Shown: positions 42,628 through 50,870, counted from the first letter of the stretch. The stretch is 64,000 bases of DNA from JABCYV01 sp963696025 (GCA_963696025.1 CAVOII010000010.1:1-64000), one strand, 5' to 3'. Notes: generated by a model from the sequence alone, not told the origin. A program made the numbers and translations.

Positions 42628-42688
42628 GGCAGCAACAGTCCTAGCAGCCACGTGCTGTGGTTGCCCGTCTTGTCCACTCTGCAAATGA
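42575..42688 (+). CDS. 37-aa secreted Cys-rich peptide (CCxCxxCxxC)
   Basis: MRKLYSLALVLLVALGAKAA is a clean signal peptide; after it comes TVLAATCCGCPSCPLCK. Five Cys in the last eleven residues form CCGCPSCPLC. An AAAGGAAATGGTG ribosome region lies just before the ATG, which overlaps the end of the regulator gene. The peptide would be exported and could bind a thiophilic metal. It belongs to the MerR operon. Confidence 0.7.
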   Translation: MRKLYSLALVLLVALGAKAATVLAATCCGCPSCPLCK

Positions 42689-42690
42689 TT

Positions 42691-42728
42691 AGGAAGGGGG
42701 GTTGCAATGGATAGCAGCCCCCTCTTCC
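42691..42728. terminator. Bidirectional terminator between convergent genes
   Basis: GGAAGGGGGGTTGC and GCAGCCCCCTCTTCC form a strong stem with an 8 nt loop between the Cys-rich peptide gene and the convergent ester cyclase-like gene. Confidence 0.6.
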
Positions 42729-42735
42729 AGCCACC

Positions 42736-43170
42736 TTATGCTGCTTTTGGAACGCCTGCGGGTACCACGCCCAACTGCCGCATCATGCCCAAGGCGTCGT
42801 AGACCCAGTTGTCCTCGACCATCTTGCCGTTGGCGATCCGGGTCACAACGATGCCCGACACACCGCTCACGCGCTTCCCGCTCGGTGCCGTGCCGAACAG
42901 TTCGCCGCGATGGGTTCCGGTTCCGCTCGTCCGCGTGACGACCTTGTCGCCTTCGGCAATCTGCTCCTCAATCGTCAGCTTTATGTCGGGGAACGCATTA
43001 CGGTACATGGTGACTATTTCTTGATAGCCATCCCTGCCCCGCTTTTCCCCTGCCGTAGGCTCCCGATAAACGTAGTCGGTTGAGAGAATCTCGTCCAAGA
43101 CCTTGAAGTTGCCCTTGTTGACCGCCTCCTCGATCAGGCGACGCACCAGTGACTTGTTCGCTTCAGACAT
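42736..43170 (-). CDS. Ester cyclase / SnoaL-like protein
   Basis: 144 aa from the ATG at 43170 after GGAGG. NKSLVRRLIEEAVNKGNFKV, YREPTAGEKRGRDGYQEIV and GTHRGELFGTAPSGKRVSGV are characteristic of the SnoaL ester cyclase group. Substrate unknown. Confidence 0.85.
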   Translation of the reverse strand: MSEANKSLVRRLIEEAVNKGNFKVLDEILSTDYVYREPTAGEKRGRDGYQEIVTMYRNAFPDIKLTIEEQIAEGDKVVTRTSGTGTHRGELFGTAPSGKRVSGVSGIVVTRIANGKMVEDNWVYDALGMMRQLGVVPAGVPKAA

Positions 43171-43331
43171 GGTAGTTCCTCCCTCCGGTCGGATTGATCC
43201 CCGAATTATGAACCTCGACTTTGTCGACGTCAAACCAACGGGGGATATGCGGCAGGAGCGCGAACGCGAGGCTGACTTACAGGTCTGGCATGCCTGCTCT
43301 TTGGCTTGTGTAATTGCCACAAGCATAGACG

Positions 43332-43361
43332 AAAAATAGCGAGAGCAGCCTCGCTCTCGCT
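43332..43361 (-). terminator. Terminator of the cupin gene
   Basis: On the minus strand AGCGAGAGC pairs perfectly with GCTCTCGCT (9 bp, 6 nt loop), followed by ATTTTT. Confidence 0.8.
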
Positions 43362-43377
43362 TCCCGATCATCCGAGC

Positions 43378-43704
43378 TTAATGCTTCAACTCCACTTGGA
43401 TGACTTCGAATGGCTTCTTGCTCGTGCTTTCCGGCAGGTGAGTAAAGGCGTCCATGTGTTGCACCGACCCAGCTTTCGCTTTGATGTCCTCACTCTTTCC
43501 GTCCGGGTAGGTGAACTTGGCGTGGGCGTCCGTCAGGAACACTGCAATTGATTCCGGGTGACTGTGCATCACCGATTTCTCACCCGGCTTGTACTTGATC
43601 CGAACCACGCGGACTCGATCATTCTCGAACTCGACCGTGTAATGTTTGGGATCAACTTTCACGGGGTCGTCAGCGGTTGGTTGAGGCATTCTTGCAGTTG
43701 CCAT
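43378..43704 (-). CDS. Cupin-fold protein
   Basis: 108 aa. FENDRVRVVRIKYKPGEKSV followed by MHSHPESIAVFL and HLPESTSKKPFEVIQVELK is the small cupin pattern with HSHP metal ligands. Likely binds a metal; reaction unknown. GGAGGGG precedes the ATG. Confidence 0.8.
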   Translation of the reverse strand: MATARMPQPTADDPVKVDPKHYTVEFENDRVRVVRIKYKPGEKSVMHSHPESIAVFLTDAHAKFTYPDGKSEDIKAKAGSVQHMDAFTHLPESTSKKPFEVIQVELKH

Positions 43705-43801
43705 GTCCCCTCCTTGAGATTTAGTGGGATGCGGAGCAGTTTAGTACGCGGGTCAAGGAAAGTACACCACTTCACTTGTCTGGCATTCATAGGGTTGAAG
43801 T

Positions 43802-43993
43802 TCACGGAATCGCCCGAACGATGGCGTCCGCGAGGCGCTTCGCGATGTCGCCAGGCAATGAGACAAGCGTAGCTGGCTTATCCGACACTTGAACATCCAT
43901 CAGAACCATCGCGTCATCCCTTCGGTAAACGCTCAAGCTAACTCCACAGCCCGTCGCGTCATCAACGAACTTGATGCAGTCGATCTGCTCCAT
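43802..43993 (-). CDS. Small hypothetical protein
   Basis: 63 aa with GGAGG before the ATG. CIKFVDDATGCGVSLSVYRR and LPGDIAKRLADAIVRAIP form a likely alpha/beta mini-domain. No family recognised. Confidence 0.6.
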   Translation of the reverse strand: MEQIDCIKFVDDATGCGVSLSVYRRDDAMVLMDVQVSDKPATLVSLPGDIAKRLADAIVRAIP

Positions 43994-44064
43994 GACCGCC
44001 TCCGAATGGGTTCAGACATGGGATGTCATCCGAATGGGCGTGACGCCGAAGTCGCCGTTTTCTT

Positions 44065-44286
44065 CTAGGCGGCTCCCGACGCCTTCGATACCAGGAACGC
44101 GAACAGGTCTTTGATGGTGATGCCGGAGTCGAGCAAAGAGATCATCTCCTCTGGGGTAACACCGACTTGCTGACCGAGCCGCACAAGCTTCTCCGCGACC
44201 TGTTCCAAGAAGATCGCATCCTTTTCGTCGAAAGCTTTGGAATGGCTGTCGTCTGTAGTCGATTGTGGGGATTGCGGCGTTGCCAT
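44065..44286 (-). CDS. Small hypothetical protein
   Basis: 73 aa from the ATG at 44286. AIFLEQVAEKLVRLGQQVGV TPEEMISLLDSGITIKDLF is helical and looks like a small helix-turn-helix. The longer upstream frame is Lys/Thr-rich and antisense to an acidic reading, so it is not included. Confidence 0.55.
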   Translation of the reverse strand: MATPQSPQSTTDDSHSKAFDEKDAIFLEQVAEKLVRLGQQVGVTPEEMISLLDSGITIKDLFAFLVSKASGAA

Positions 44287-44482
44287 CGGAAATCGCCGAA
44301 CCGTTTGCGGCGGAAATTTCGGTCCGGTTGTCTGGGTACAGCGGAATATACCGCTAATCTCTGCCGCGTGCAACGGCTCACTGCACCGGTCAGTTTCGCG
44401 GACGTGGAGACTTCTCCGACCGCGCGAGGCTTTGCGATTGGCGAGACTTTTCAGCATGGCATGAGCACAACAGGCGCAGCGC

Positions 44483-44647
44483 TTACTCCGAGTAACCTTC
44501 GTCGTCCTCTTTGTCCTCGTCATCTTCTTCGTTGCCATCGTCCTCTTCGTCTTCTTCGTCTTCTGGCTCTTCTCGAACGAGGACATCGGCGGCACGTGAG
44601 CGACTAGAGGGGTCTGCGCCGAGGAATTCTGGCTGCATTCTGCTCAT
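44483..44647 (-). CDS. Acidic-tailed small protein
   Basis: 54 aa: MSRMQPEFLGADPSSRSRAA, then a Glu/Asp tail (EEPEDEEDEEDDGNEEDDED). The repeat GAG/GAC tract could also arise by slippage, and the ribosome site is weak. Confidence 0.4.
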   Translation of the reverse strand: MSRMQPEFLGADPSSRSRAADVLVREEPEDEEDEEDDGNEEDDEDKEDDEGYSE

Positions 44648-44715
44648 GTTCAATGGTACGCCTCGCGCCCGTGCCGTTTGACCCATCTCTGCTTCGTGCT
44701 AGATCATTAGTGCCA

Positions 44716-44931
44716 ATGGACACCGAACAGACCATCGCTGAAATCGAGTGGCTGGAGCGCATCTTCGCCGCGCCAGACACGAGACCGCTGAGCGCGAGTG
44801 ACCTCTCGGCTGCGAATCGAAGACACGATGAGAAGCTGGCAAATAGCCCGTGGTTTCGGCTCTGGCAGCGATATGGTATCTGCTGCCGCCCGGAACATCC
44901 CGAACACCGACTAGGCGATATTGAAAGGTAA
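44716..44931 (+). CDS. Small hypothetical protein
   Basis: 71 aa. MDTEQTIAEIEWLERIFAAP and RRHDEKLANSPWFRLWQRYG are protein-like with a Cys pair near the end (GICCRPEHP). No ribosome site is obvious. Divergent from the acidic-tailed gene. Confidence 0.5.
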   Translation: MDTEQTIAEIEWLERIFAAPDTRPLSASDLSAANRRHDEKLANSPWFRLWQRYGICCRPEHPEHRLGDIER

Positions 44932-45078
44932 GCTCCGCAAGAATTCGATACCTCCCATCCCAGTCTATCGATAGCATGTCGGCTTGTAAGCGACGAATCG
45001 CACACGCATGAGGGTCGCGGTGACTTTGGAGACCGTTTAGGTTAGATTTTGGTGGCGTCCAGTTCTTGGGAGGGGCAA

Positions 45079-45425
45079 ATGATTTCCGGCGCTCACGTAG
45101 TGGTCTACAGTAAGAACGCTGAAGCGGATCGCGCCTTTTTCCGCGATATTCTCGGCTTCAGTCGGTGGATGCGGGTCATGGCTGGTTGATCTTCGCTCTG
45201 CCGCCGACAGAAGCCGCATTTCATCCTTCTGAGGACGATGTCCACGAACTCTTCTTCATGTGCGACGACCTAAAGACCGAGATGGCTTCGCTCGCGAAGA
45301 GGGGTGTTAAGTGCTCAAAGGTCGAGGAGGCTCGATGGGGTTCCATTACGAAGATGAGGGTCCCCAGCGGTGGCAATGTCGGTCTTTATCAGCCAAAGCA
45401 CCCAACAGCCATAGTTTCGAAATAG
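45079..45425 (+). pseudogene. VOC family protein gene with one frameshift
   Basis: GGAGGGG precedes the ATG. MISGAHVVVYSKNAEADRAF FRDILGF is in one frame, and VDAGHGWLIFALPPTEAAFH, VHELFFMCDDLKTEMASLAK and MRVPSGGNVGLYQPKHP in the next. A single missing base near 45155 restores a complete VOC protein of about 116 residues. Confidence 0.75.
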
Positions 45426-45445
45426 ATTGGTGAGGAGAGTCGAGG

Positions 45446-45769
45446 ATGCCGAGAGAAGCAAGGCTGTTTACTTCGAGCGCAGGTTCCGTCGTTCGAGGTT
45501 ACCTGAAATTCCGGGCGAATATTCCGCCACGCTGGATAAAAAATGCGCGGGGTTCGCGCAAGCGGATCGAGCCGGAGATTGCCGAAAGTTTCCGTTCTCT
45601 CAAACGTCTGCGGATCATGAGACCAAGGGCAAGAGTCGCGATTCGGAACGCTCAGAGAGATTTGCGCTCAGTCTTGGATCGTTGGGAGGTCGCCTACCGC
45701 AAGGAGAATTTCTATCGTGGGATACGAATCCTGTTGGAAGTGCAGCGCGATGGTTCCTCCACTTTGTAA
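45446..45769 (+). CDS. Hypothetical basic protein (doubtful)
   Basis: 107 aa after GAGGAG. Very rich in Arg (IMRPRARVAIRNAQRDLRSV), with RWEVAYRKENFYRGIRILLE VQRDG at the end, which looks more protein-like than the rest. It may be a real but shifted gene. No family recognised. Confidence 0.35.
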   Translation: MPREARLFTSSAGSVVRGYLKFRANIPPRWIKNARGSRKRIEPEIAESFRSLKRLRIMRPRARVAIRNAQRDLRSVLDRWEVAYRKENFYRGIRILLEVQRDGSSTL

Positions 45770-45864
45770 TCCTAAATTGCAAGAGTACGCTGAGGCGCTT
45801 CGGTTTGCTGCCGCCAGCATCTGTTGGGATAATTGGCACTCAGTGGTTCAGTGGGAGGGGTCAA

Positions 45865-46215
45865 ATGGAAGGAGCACAGTTTAAATACGCGATCAAGTTT
45901 GTCGCCGACATGGACAAAGCCGTGAAGTTCTACCGTGATGTCCTCGGTCTAAGAGTGAAGTTCGAATCGCCCGGCTGGAGCGAGTTCGTGACGGGCGAAA
46001 CCACTCTCGCGCTGCACCCGGCTTCCGACAAGAACCCGGCTGGAAAGGTCGAATTGGGGTTCGCTGTCGCCGATGTCGAGGGTTTCTACCGCGACATGAG
46101 CGCCAAGGGTGTGCTGTTCAGCATGCCGCCGAAGAAGCAGGATTTTGGTGGAGTGCTGGCACAGTTCGTCGATTCCGAAGGCGCACATTGCAGCGTGGGC
46201 GCTGAGGCGGCGTAG
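45865..46215 (+). CDS. VOC family protein
   Basis: 116 aa from the ATG at 45865 after GGGAGGGG. YAIKFVADMDKAVKFYRDVL GLRVKFESPGWSEF and LAQFVDSEGAHCSVG are the paired-module pattern. Second VOC gene in this stretch and third in the island; each could handle a different small electrophile. Confidence 0.85.
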   Translation: MEGAQFKYAIKFVADMDKAVKFYRDVLGLRVKFESPGWSEFVTGETTLALHPASDKNPAGKVELGFAVADVEGFYRDMSAKGVLFSMPPKKQDFGGVLAQFVDSEGAHCSVGAEAA

Positions 46216-46236
46216 GCATTCCCATGCGATGCCGTC

Positions 46237-47085
46237 CTATTGAGAAGCCAGCATGCACACGCCGGACCATGGGCGCGAACCACTGTTGTTCGGGTTCTCC
46301 GGCAATAGTGCTAACAATCGCATGGCGAATGTAAGGCGCTTCAGCCCAGCAGCCGTTTTCAGCATGGAATGCACTTCGATGGGATTCCACCCGTATCGGG
46401 CAAAGAACGCGGGACCGTCCGCCGGGGCAAACTGTAGTGGAGGAACTTCCGAGCCGAACTGCTGGTGCGTGTTCTTCTGCAACATGCGCAACAGTCCCGG
46501 AGAAGCGATGTCCAGCACCCATCGTTTGAACGCGGGGAAACGCTTCAAGTCTTCTGCGAGAGCCGAAACTTCTTCCGCCCGCAGATAAATCAGAAGCCCT
46601 TCGGTTATGACCAGCACCTTCGTTGCCTCACTAGCAAGCCTACCCAACAGCGAGCGCCGAATCTCACCATCGGAAAAGTCTGCCCGCACACGCTCCAGCA
46701 TGCATGCGGGCTTCTCTGCTTTGAGCAACTCTTCTTTGTAGGCGAGGATTTCCGGGAGGTCAACTTCGACCCACTTCAGCGATGGCGGCAACTGCATTCG
46801 GTAAGGTCTCGCATCCAAGCCCGCTGCGAGATTCACCACCATGTCTGCGCTCCGTGCTACCTGCTCGCGGATGATCGAGTCGAACAAATATGTGCGTGTC
46901 ACCCATGACCACGAGTGCTTTTCATGGAAGGGCGTGGCGTTGGCGATCTGTTCGCCGCGCTCGCCTGCCAGCCGTCGTGAGAAGGGGTCGCGGAATAGGG
47001 GATTCTTCCGCTCGGTTTCTCGTGCCCGGTATACCGCCGCCCATCGCGCCGTGTCGGAGATGTGCCGGATGGTTGGACTGCTCAT
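46237..47085 (-). CDS. Class I SAM-dependent methyltransferase (leucine carboxyl methyltransferase family)
   Basis: 282 aa. NPLFRDPFSRRLAGERGEQI, then VVNLAAGLDARPYRMQLPPS (SAM-binding motif I), WVEVDLPEI (acidic motif II) and VLVITEGLLIYLRAEEVSAL are diagnostic of the PPM/LCMT family of O-methyltransferases. Members methylate carboxyl groups of small acids or polyketides. Length fits. Confidence 0.9.
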   Translation of the reverse strand: MSSPTIRHISDTARWAAVYRARETERKNPLFRDPFSRRLAGERGEQIANATPFHEKHSWSWVTRTYLFDSIIREQVARSADMVVNLAAGLDARPYRMQLPPSLKWVEVDLPEILAYKEELLKAEKPACMLERVRADFSDGEIRRSLLGRLASEATKVLVITEGLLIYLRAEEVSALAEDLKRFPAFKRWVLDIASPGLLRMLQKNTHQQFGSEVPPLQFAPADGPAFFARYGWNPIEVHSMLKTAAGLKRLTFAMRLLALLPENPNNSGSRPWSGVCMLASQ

Positions 47086-47249
47086 GATGTGCGACCACTT
47101 AGATATTTATAACGCGGTAAGGGGATAAAGATCACGGGTGCTCTGGCGACTGGATTAACAGCAAGGGCGTCAGCGGGATGTGTCCCGGTTTCGCTCAACA
47201 TCTTGGTCAGGAGTTATCGTGGGCGTGTCCGTTACAAGAGTCATCGTTG

Positions 47250-47507
47250 CTACTGAATTCTCGCTTCTTCGGCAAATCTGCTCCTATTCTTCCCGATCAC
47301 ACGCACTTCTTTCCCACGGAGACCTGCGTATTTGATCGCCATGCCGAGGAGCTTGTATTCGTCCTCTTGGTAGTCGGCAGCAAAGGCGTCTTGGTGGAGC
47401 AATACCAGTTCCGTTTCATCCGCGAACGCTCTCGCGAAGTCAGGAAGCTCCCTTCTGATGGTGGCGATCAGGCTGGACTCTCGTTGCATGCGTTCGTCAT
47501 CGGTCAT
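47250..47507 (-). CDS. Hypothetical protein
   Basis: 85 aa. SSLIATIRRELPDFARAFAD and LLGMAIKYAGLRGKEVRVIG look like a small alpha/beta protein. It overlaps the end of the DUF2945 gene upstream by 11 bp, so the two are an operon. Confidence 0.6.
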   Translation of the reverse strand: MTDDERMQRESSLIATIRRELPDFARAFADETELVLLHQDAFAADYQEDEYKLLGMAIKYAGLRGKEVRVIGKNRSRFAEEARIQ

Positions 47508-47778
47508 CGTTTCCTCTTCCTCGTGGTTCAGTGGTTCTGCTGGATTTCCTTGCTCGTGTTGGGATCAGCCGGAGAGCAGTGCCTTTGTGAATTGCTACGT
47601 GTTCGGTTTTGTCACTCTTGATGAGATATTGTGGCTCTTCACGCGAGGCGTGATGCACGTACCCTTTGAATTTCATGTCCGAAGTGATCTTCTTGATGAT
47701 GATTCCGCTAACCCTACCAGCCTCGGAATTCCATCGCACGTGATCACCGATCTTGAATGTTTTCGGCATTGCGGTCAT
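47497..47778 (-). CDS. DUF2945 (TUDOR-like) protein
   Basis: 93 aa. KTFKIGDHVRWNSEAGRVSG followed by KITSDMKFKGYVHHASREEP and QYLIKSDKTEHVAIHKGTAL matches the small beta-barrel family first described in fungal hypervirulence proteins and widespread in bacteria. Its role is not known. First gene of a two-gene operon. Confidence 0.85.
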   Translation of the reverse strand: MTAMPKTFKIGDHVRWNSEAGRVSGIIIKKITSDMKFKGYVHHASREEPQYLIKSDKTEHVAIHKGTALRLIPTRARKSSRTTEPRGRGNDDR

Positions 47779-47889
47779 CCTAATCCCATAGGTTCAGCCA
47801 AATGATTAAGTCGATCTCGACATCCGGCTGACTCGGCTTAGCATCGAACATACACCTGTGTGTTCCCGGCGAACAGAAGGAGGATTTCA

Positions 47890-48750
47890 ATGACTCGACC
47901 CAAGATAAAAATACTTGTGGATGGCGGCGACCCGCAGGAGACCCGACAGGTTAAGGAACTGCTGGGATTTGTCGATGGACAGACCACCAACCCTTCGTTG
48001 ATTGCCAAGAACCCCCACATCAAAGAGCTAATCGCGTCAGGTCACAAACTCTCCAACCGGGAGGAAATGGACGAATACAAGAAAATCGTGCAGACTATCT
48101 CCCCGTTGGTGGGCGATGCGGGGGTGTCTATCGAAGTTTTCTCGGATGAGAAGACGACGGCGCAAGTGATGTTCAGCCAAGGGCAGGAAATGTTTTCGTG
48201 GATTCCCAATGCGTATATCAAGTATCCCTGCACGGCTGAGGGGCTGCGAGCGGCACAGAATTCGGTGAAGCAGGGCATGAGGGTCAATATAACGCTTTGC
48301 TTTTCGCAGCAACAGGCAGCCGCAGTCTACGCAGCAACGAAAGGCACAAAGGAGCCTGCCTACGTCTCGCCTTTCGTCGGGCGCTTGGATGACATCGGTC
48401 AGAACGGAATGGATGTCGTGAAGAACATTAAGCGGATGTTCTCGAAGGGTGATGGTCACGTTCTTGTCTTAGCTGCCAGCATCCGCAGTCTCGAACACCT
48501 GCTCTACTGTTTCGTCCTCCAAACAGAGCTTGTAACCGTGCCCGCGAAAATCTTGGAACAGTGGGCGAGCAAGAATTTCCCAACGCCCGACAACCAGTTC
48601 CAATACAAGGCTCCCGGTAAACCGATTCCTTACGAGGAGCTTGACTTGGAGCAAGGGTGGGAAACGTTTGATATTCAACACGAGCTTACGCGCAAGGGCA
48701 TCGAGAAATTCGCTGCTGACTATCGAGCCACGCTTTCGCGACCTGCATGA
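47890..48750 (+). CDS. Transaldolase family protein
   Basis: 286 aa from the ATG at 47890 after AGGAGG. ILVDGGDPQETRQVKELLGF VDGQTTNPSLIAKN is the family start, YIKYPCTAEGLRAAQNSVKQ carries the Schiff-base Lys, and VNITLCFSQQQAAAVYAATK and VSPFVGRLDDIGQNGM complete the barrel. It transfers a three-carbon ketol unit between sugars in the pentose phosphate pathway; a fructose-6-phosphate aldolase activity is also possible. Confidence 0.88.
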   Translation: MTRPKIKILVDGGDPQETRQVKELLGFVDGQTTNPSLIAKNPHIKELIASGHKLSNREEMDEYKKIVQTISPLVGDAGVSIEVFSDEKTTAQVMFSQGQEMFSWIPNAYIKYPCTAEGLRAAQNSVKQGMRVNITLCFSQQQAAAVYAATKGTKEPAYVSPFVGRLDDIGQNGMDVVKNIKRMFSKGDGHVLVLAASIRSLEHLLYCFVLQTELVTVPAKILEQWASKNFPTPDNQFQYKAPGKPIPYEELDLEQGWETFDIQHELTRKGIEKFAADYRATLSRPA

Positions 48751-48777
48751 TTAAGATTGAGCATTGAGGAGATCAAA

Positions 48778-49110
48778 ATGGACAGCACAATTTCGACCAA
48801 AGACCTAAAGTCGAAACTCGACAAGAAGCAAGGAATCGCGGTAGTCGAGACCCTCGCGCCTGAACGCTACCGAGAAGCCCATCTCCCCGGAGCCTTGAAC
48901 ATCCCGCCCGAAAAGATCAAGGAACTCGCTCCACAGATGTTGCCTAACAAGGATGCTGAGATCATCACCTACTGCACGAACACGCATTGACACGCCAGTG
49001 AATATGCCGCCCGTGAACTGGCGGCAATGGGCTACACGAACGTGGCGCACTATCCGGAAGGCAAGCAAGGGTGGATGGAAGCGGGGCTTCCTGTTGAGAA
49101 GGCTGCATAG
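48778..49110 (+). CDS. Rhodanese-like protein with in-frame TGA at codon 71 (candidate selenoprotein or nonsense mutation)
   Basis: GAGGAG precedes the ATG. Codons 1-70 give a rhodanese domain with VVETLAPERYREAHLPGALN IPP and the active-site Cys66 in YCTNTH. Codon 71 is TGA (48988-48990). The frame then continues perfectly as HASEYAARELAAMGYTNVAH followed by YPEGKQGWMEAGLPVEKAA to a TAG at 49108. Relatives commonly have a second Cys exactly five residues after the first, at the TGA position. A perfect 7 bp stem (48993-48999 with 49017-49023) follows two bases after the TGA. Sec insertion would need selA/B/C/D, not visible here; a Cys-to-stop mutation is the simpler alternative. Confidence 0.6.
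48993..49023 (+). promoter_or_regulatory. Hairpin directly after the rhodanese TGA (SECIS candidate)
   Basis: CGCCAGT (48993-48999) pairs with ACTGGCG (49017-49023), enclosing a 17 nt loop. Bacterial SECIS elements lie immediately after the UGA. The loop is larger than typical and lacks an obvious GGU at a short apex. Confidence 0.3.
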
Positions 49111-49139
49111 AGAAATTATCGAATCCGACGAGCTAAAGA

Positions 49140-49409
49140 ATGGCGAAGAAGAAAGCTGCTGGTCTCCTGCCGAAACTCACCGAGGCTGAACAAGACCTGC
49201 TTTCGCACATCCAAGACGGATACCAGCTTGAAACTGATTCGCTCGGCGGCAACCCAGTTCTGCGGCGGTTGAAAGACAATGAAGAAATACGCCCTCTGTC
49301 TGCCAATCGCAATACCATCAAGGCGATGGAACGGCGCGGACTCATCAACCCCGGCAAAGGTCGCGACCCCCTCACTACCGTCTGGCGTCTGAAAAAGAAA
49401 ATAGATTAG
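49140..49409 (+). CDS. Small winged-helix-like hypothetical protein
   Basis: 89 aa. GLLPKLTEAEQDLLSHIQDG YQLETD and RNTIKAMERRGLINPGKGRD PLTTVWRL look like a small winged helix. It is 29 bp after the rhodanese gene. Function unknown. Confidence 0.6.
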   Translation: MAKKKAAGLLPKLTEAEQDLLSHIQDGYQLETDSLGGNPVLRRLKDNEEIRPLSANRNTIKAMERRGLINPGKGRDPLTTVWRLKKKID

Positions 49410-49461
49410 ACCTGTGTTCCGTACTGGGTTCTAGCGAGGCCATCAAGAGTAGAAGTCCCTA

Positions 49462-49878
49462 TCAGGCGAAAAGCCGATTCTGAGTCTCTGCGACCTCTAC
49501 GGGACGCGAGCACTCCTCGTCATCATTGGCGACGTAGTTGATCCGCGTGCTCACTGCGTAGCTCCGCATCGACTTGGCATCGAACGGCACTAGCAGTTTT
49601 GATAACTCGCTTACCTTGTTCATGCCCGGATCGAGCCACAGATCGTAGCTGTCAGGATGAACGATGACTGGCATTCGGTCGTGGACGGTTGCGGTCACGG
49701 CATTCGGGGTCGTCGTCAGAATCGAGCAGGACTTAATCCAATTGCCGCTGGTGGCCGAACAGCCATTATGCATGAGGCCACGGTGGGATGCTGTCAGTAA
49801 GGGATAATGCCGGACATGTTCAGAACCCGATTCAAGGAAGAAATCGTCGCGGAGTTTCTGCCTCCGTCTCGGTCGCAC
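49462..49878 (-). pseudogene. C-terminal fragment of an SRAP (YedK/HMCES-like) gene
   Basis: CSILTTTPNAVTATVHDRMP VIVHPDSYDLWLDPG and SYAVSTRINYVANDDEECSR PVE are the second half of the SOS-response-associated peptidase family, which crosslinks to abasic DNA through Cys2. The N-terminal half with Cys2 is absent and replaced by unrelated residues overlapping the next gene. Probably dead. Confidence 0.75.
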
Positions 49879-50567
49879 AAGAAGCAGAGGCTAATCATTT
49901 TGTGCGACGGAATGCCTTCGATTCCTCACAAACAGCCGCTGGCGGAATTCCTTGCTGGAAAGGGCTTCTGGGTTATTTATCCGCGCTACCGTGGGGCGTG
50001 GGAAAGCGGCGGGGAGTTCTTGGACAAATCGCCCCACCAAGACATTCTCGACATTCTCAACGAGTTGCCGACCGAGCTTGAGGAAATTGCATTCGGTCGG
50101 CGCTTCCGGCTATCACCGGATCAGGTGTTTGTCATTGGTGGAAGCTTCGGCGGCACGGCGGCAATTCTGTTGTCGCTTGACCCCCGAGTGAGGCGGGTGG
50201 TCGCAAACTGTCCGGTTGTGGATTGGTCGATTCTGGATCGTGCTGAGAAGGCTGAGACCTCCAAAAAGAATTACGCGGAATATGTCCGTGGAGCATTTGG
50301 AAATGGTTACCGGCTTTCCGATGCGAACTGGCAGAAACTTCGGAATGGCACGTTCTACAGCCCGTGGCACCACAGACACGAAATCAATTCTTCCAAGGTT
50401 CTGATATTCCACCTAAGGATGACCCGAATGTGCCGTATGAACGCAGTCGGAAATTCGCGGAAGTCACAGGAGTCACACTCAAGTCGCTGAAGCGCGGTGG
50501 ACACATCAGCACGGACTACGTCACCCGAAACTATTGGCCTCGAATCAAATTCGTCAAGTCGCGCTAA
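49807..50567 (+). pseudogene. Alpha/beta hydrolase gene with one frameshift
   Basis: The first frame gives IILCDGMPSIPHKQPLAEFL, the nucleophile elbow VIGGSFGGTAAILLSL and VDWSILDRAEKAETSKKNYA. Near 50410 the sequence CACCTAAGG seems to have lost one base; the next frame continues KDDPNVPYERSRKFAEVTGV TLKSLKRGGHIST with the catalytic Asp and His. A single base restores a full hydrolase of about 250 residues. Confidence 0.75.
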
Positions 50568-50591
50568 CGCAATGACTTAGCCTCTCAGAAT

Positions 50592-50606
50592 TTCCGATCA
50601 TCGGAA
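50592..50606. repeat. Dyad D: TTCCGA-TCA-TCGGAA
   Basis: Perfect inverted repeat with the same CCGATCATCGG core as dyad B, 21 kb away, near the opposite end of the island. Confidence 0.55.
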
Positions 50607-50850
50607 CTTTAACTTCGTCGTGGACGTGTCCGCACTCGGTCCATTCATCATGTAGTGGTCGCCTCAGGGCTAGCAACAACGGGAGAACAGCACAGTTTGG
50701 GCGAAAGTCCCATACTGAGAACAGCATCGAAAACAACACGCGCAGGCAAGGTGAATGGCTGAGACCGTATCAGTATTCCAAGGGCATTTGCACCTTGCTG
50801 AAGTGTCGGAAAATGCTAACGAATGCTAAGGTGCTCATCGACGGTCGCAC

Positions 50851-50870
50851 TGTGCCCAAAATTGTGCCCA
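50851..50870 (+). repeat. Paired TGTGCCCA repeats, right end of island
   Basis: TGTGCCCA at 50851-50858 and 50863-50870, four bases apart, about 120 bp inside attR. Same words, spacing and orientation as the pair at 25451-25470. Confidence 0.6.

Noticed and set aside
44287..44595. Lys/Thr-rich N-terminal extension of the 44065 gene
   Set aside because: It is a frame shadow of an Asp/Glu codon tract and lacks a ribosome site.
45427..46215. 262-aa VOC protein
   Set aside because: Residues before MEGAQFKYAIKF are non-homologous; a strong ribosome site sets the start at 45865.
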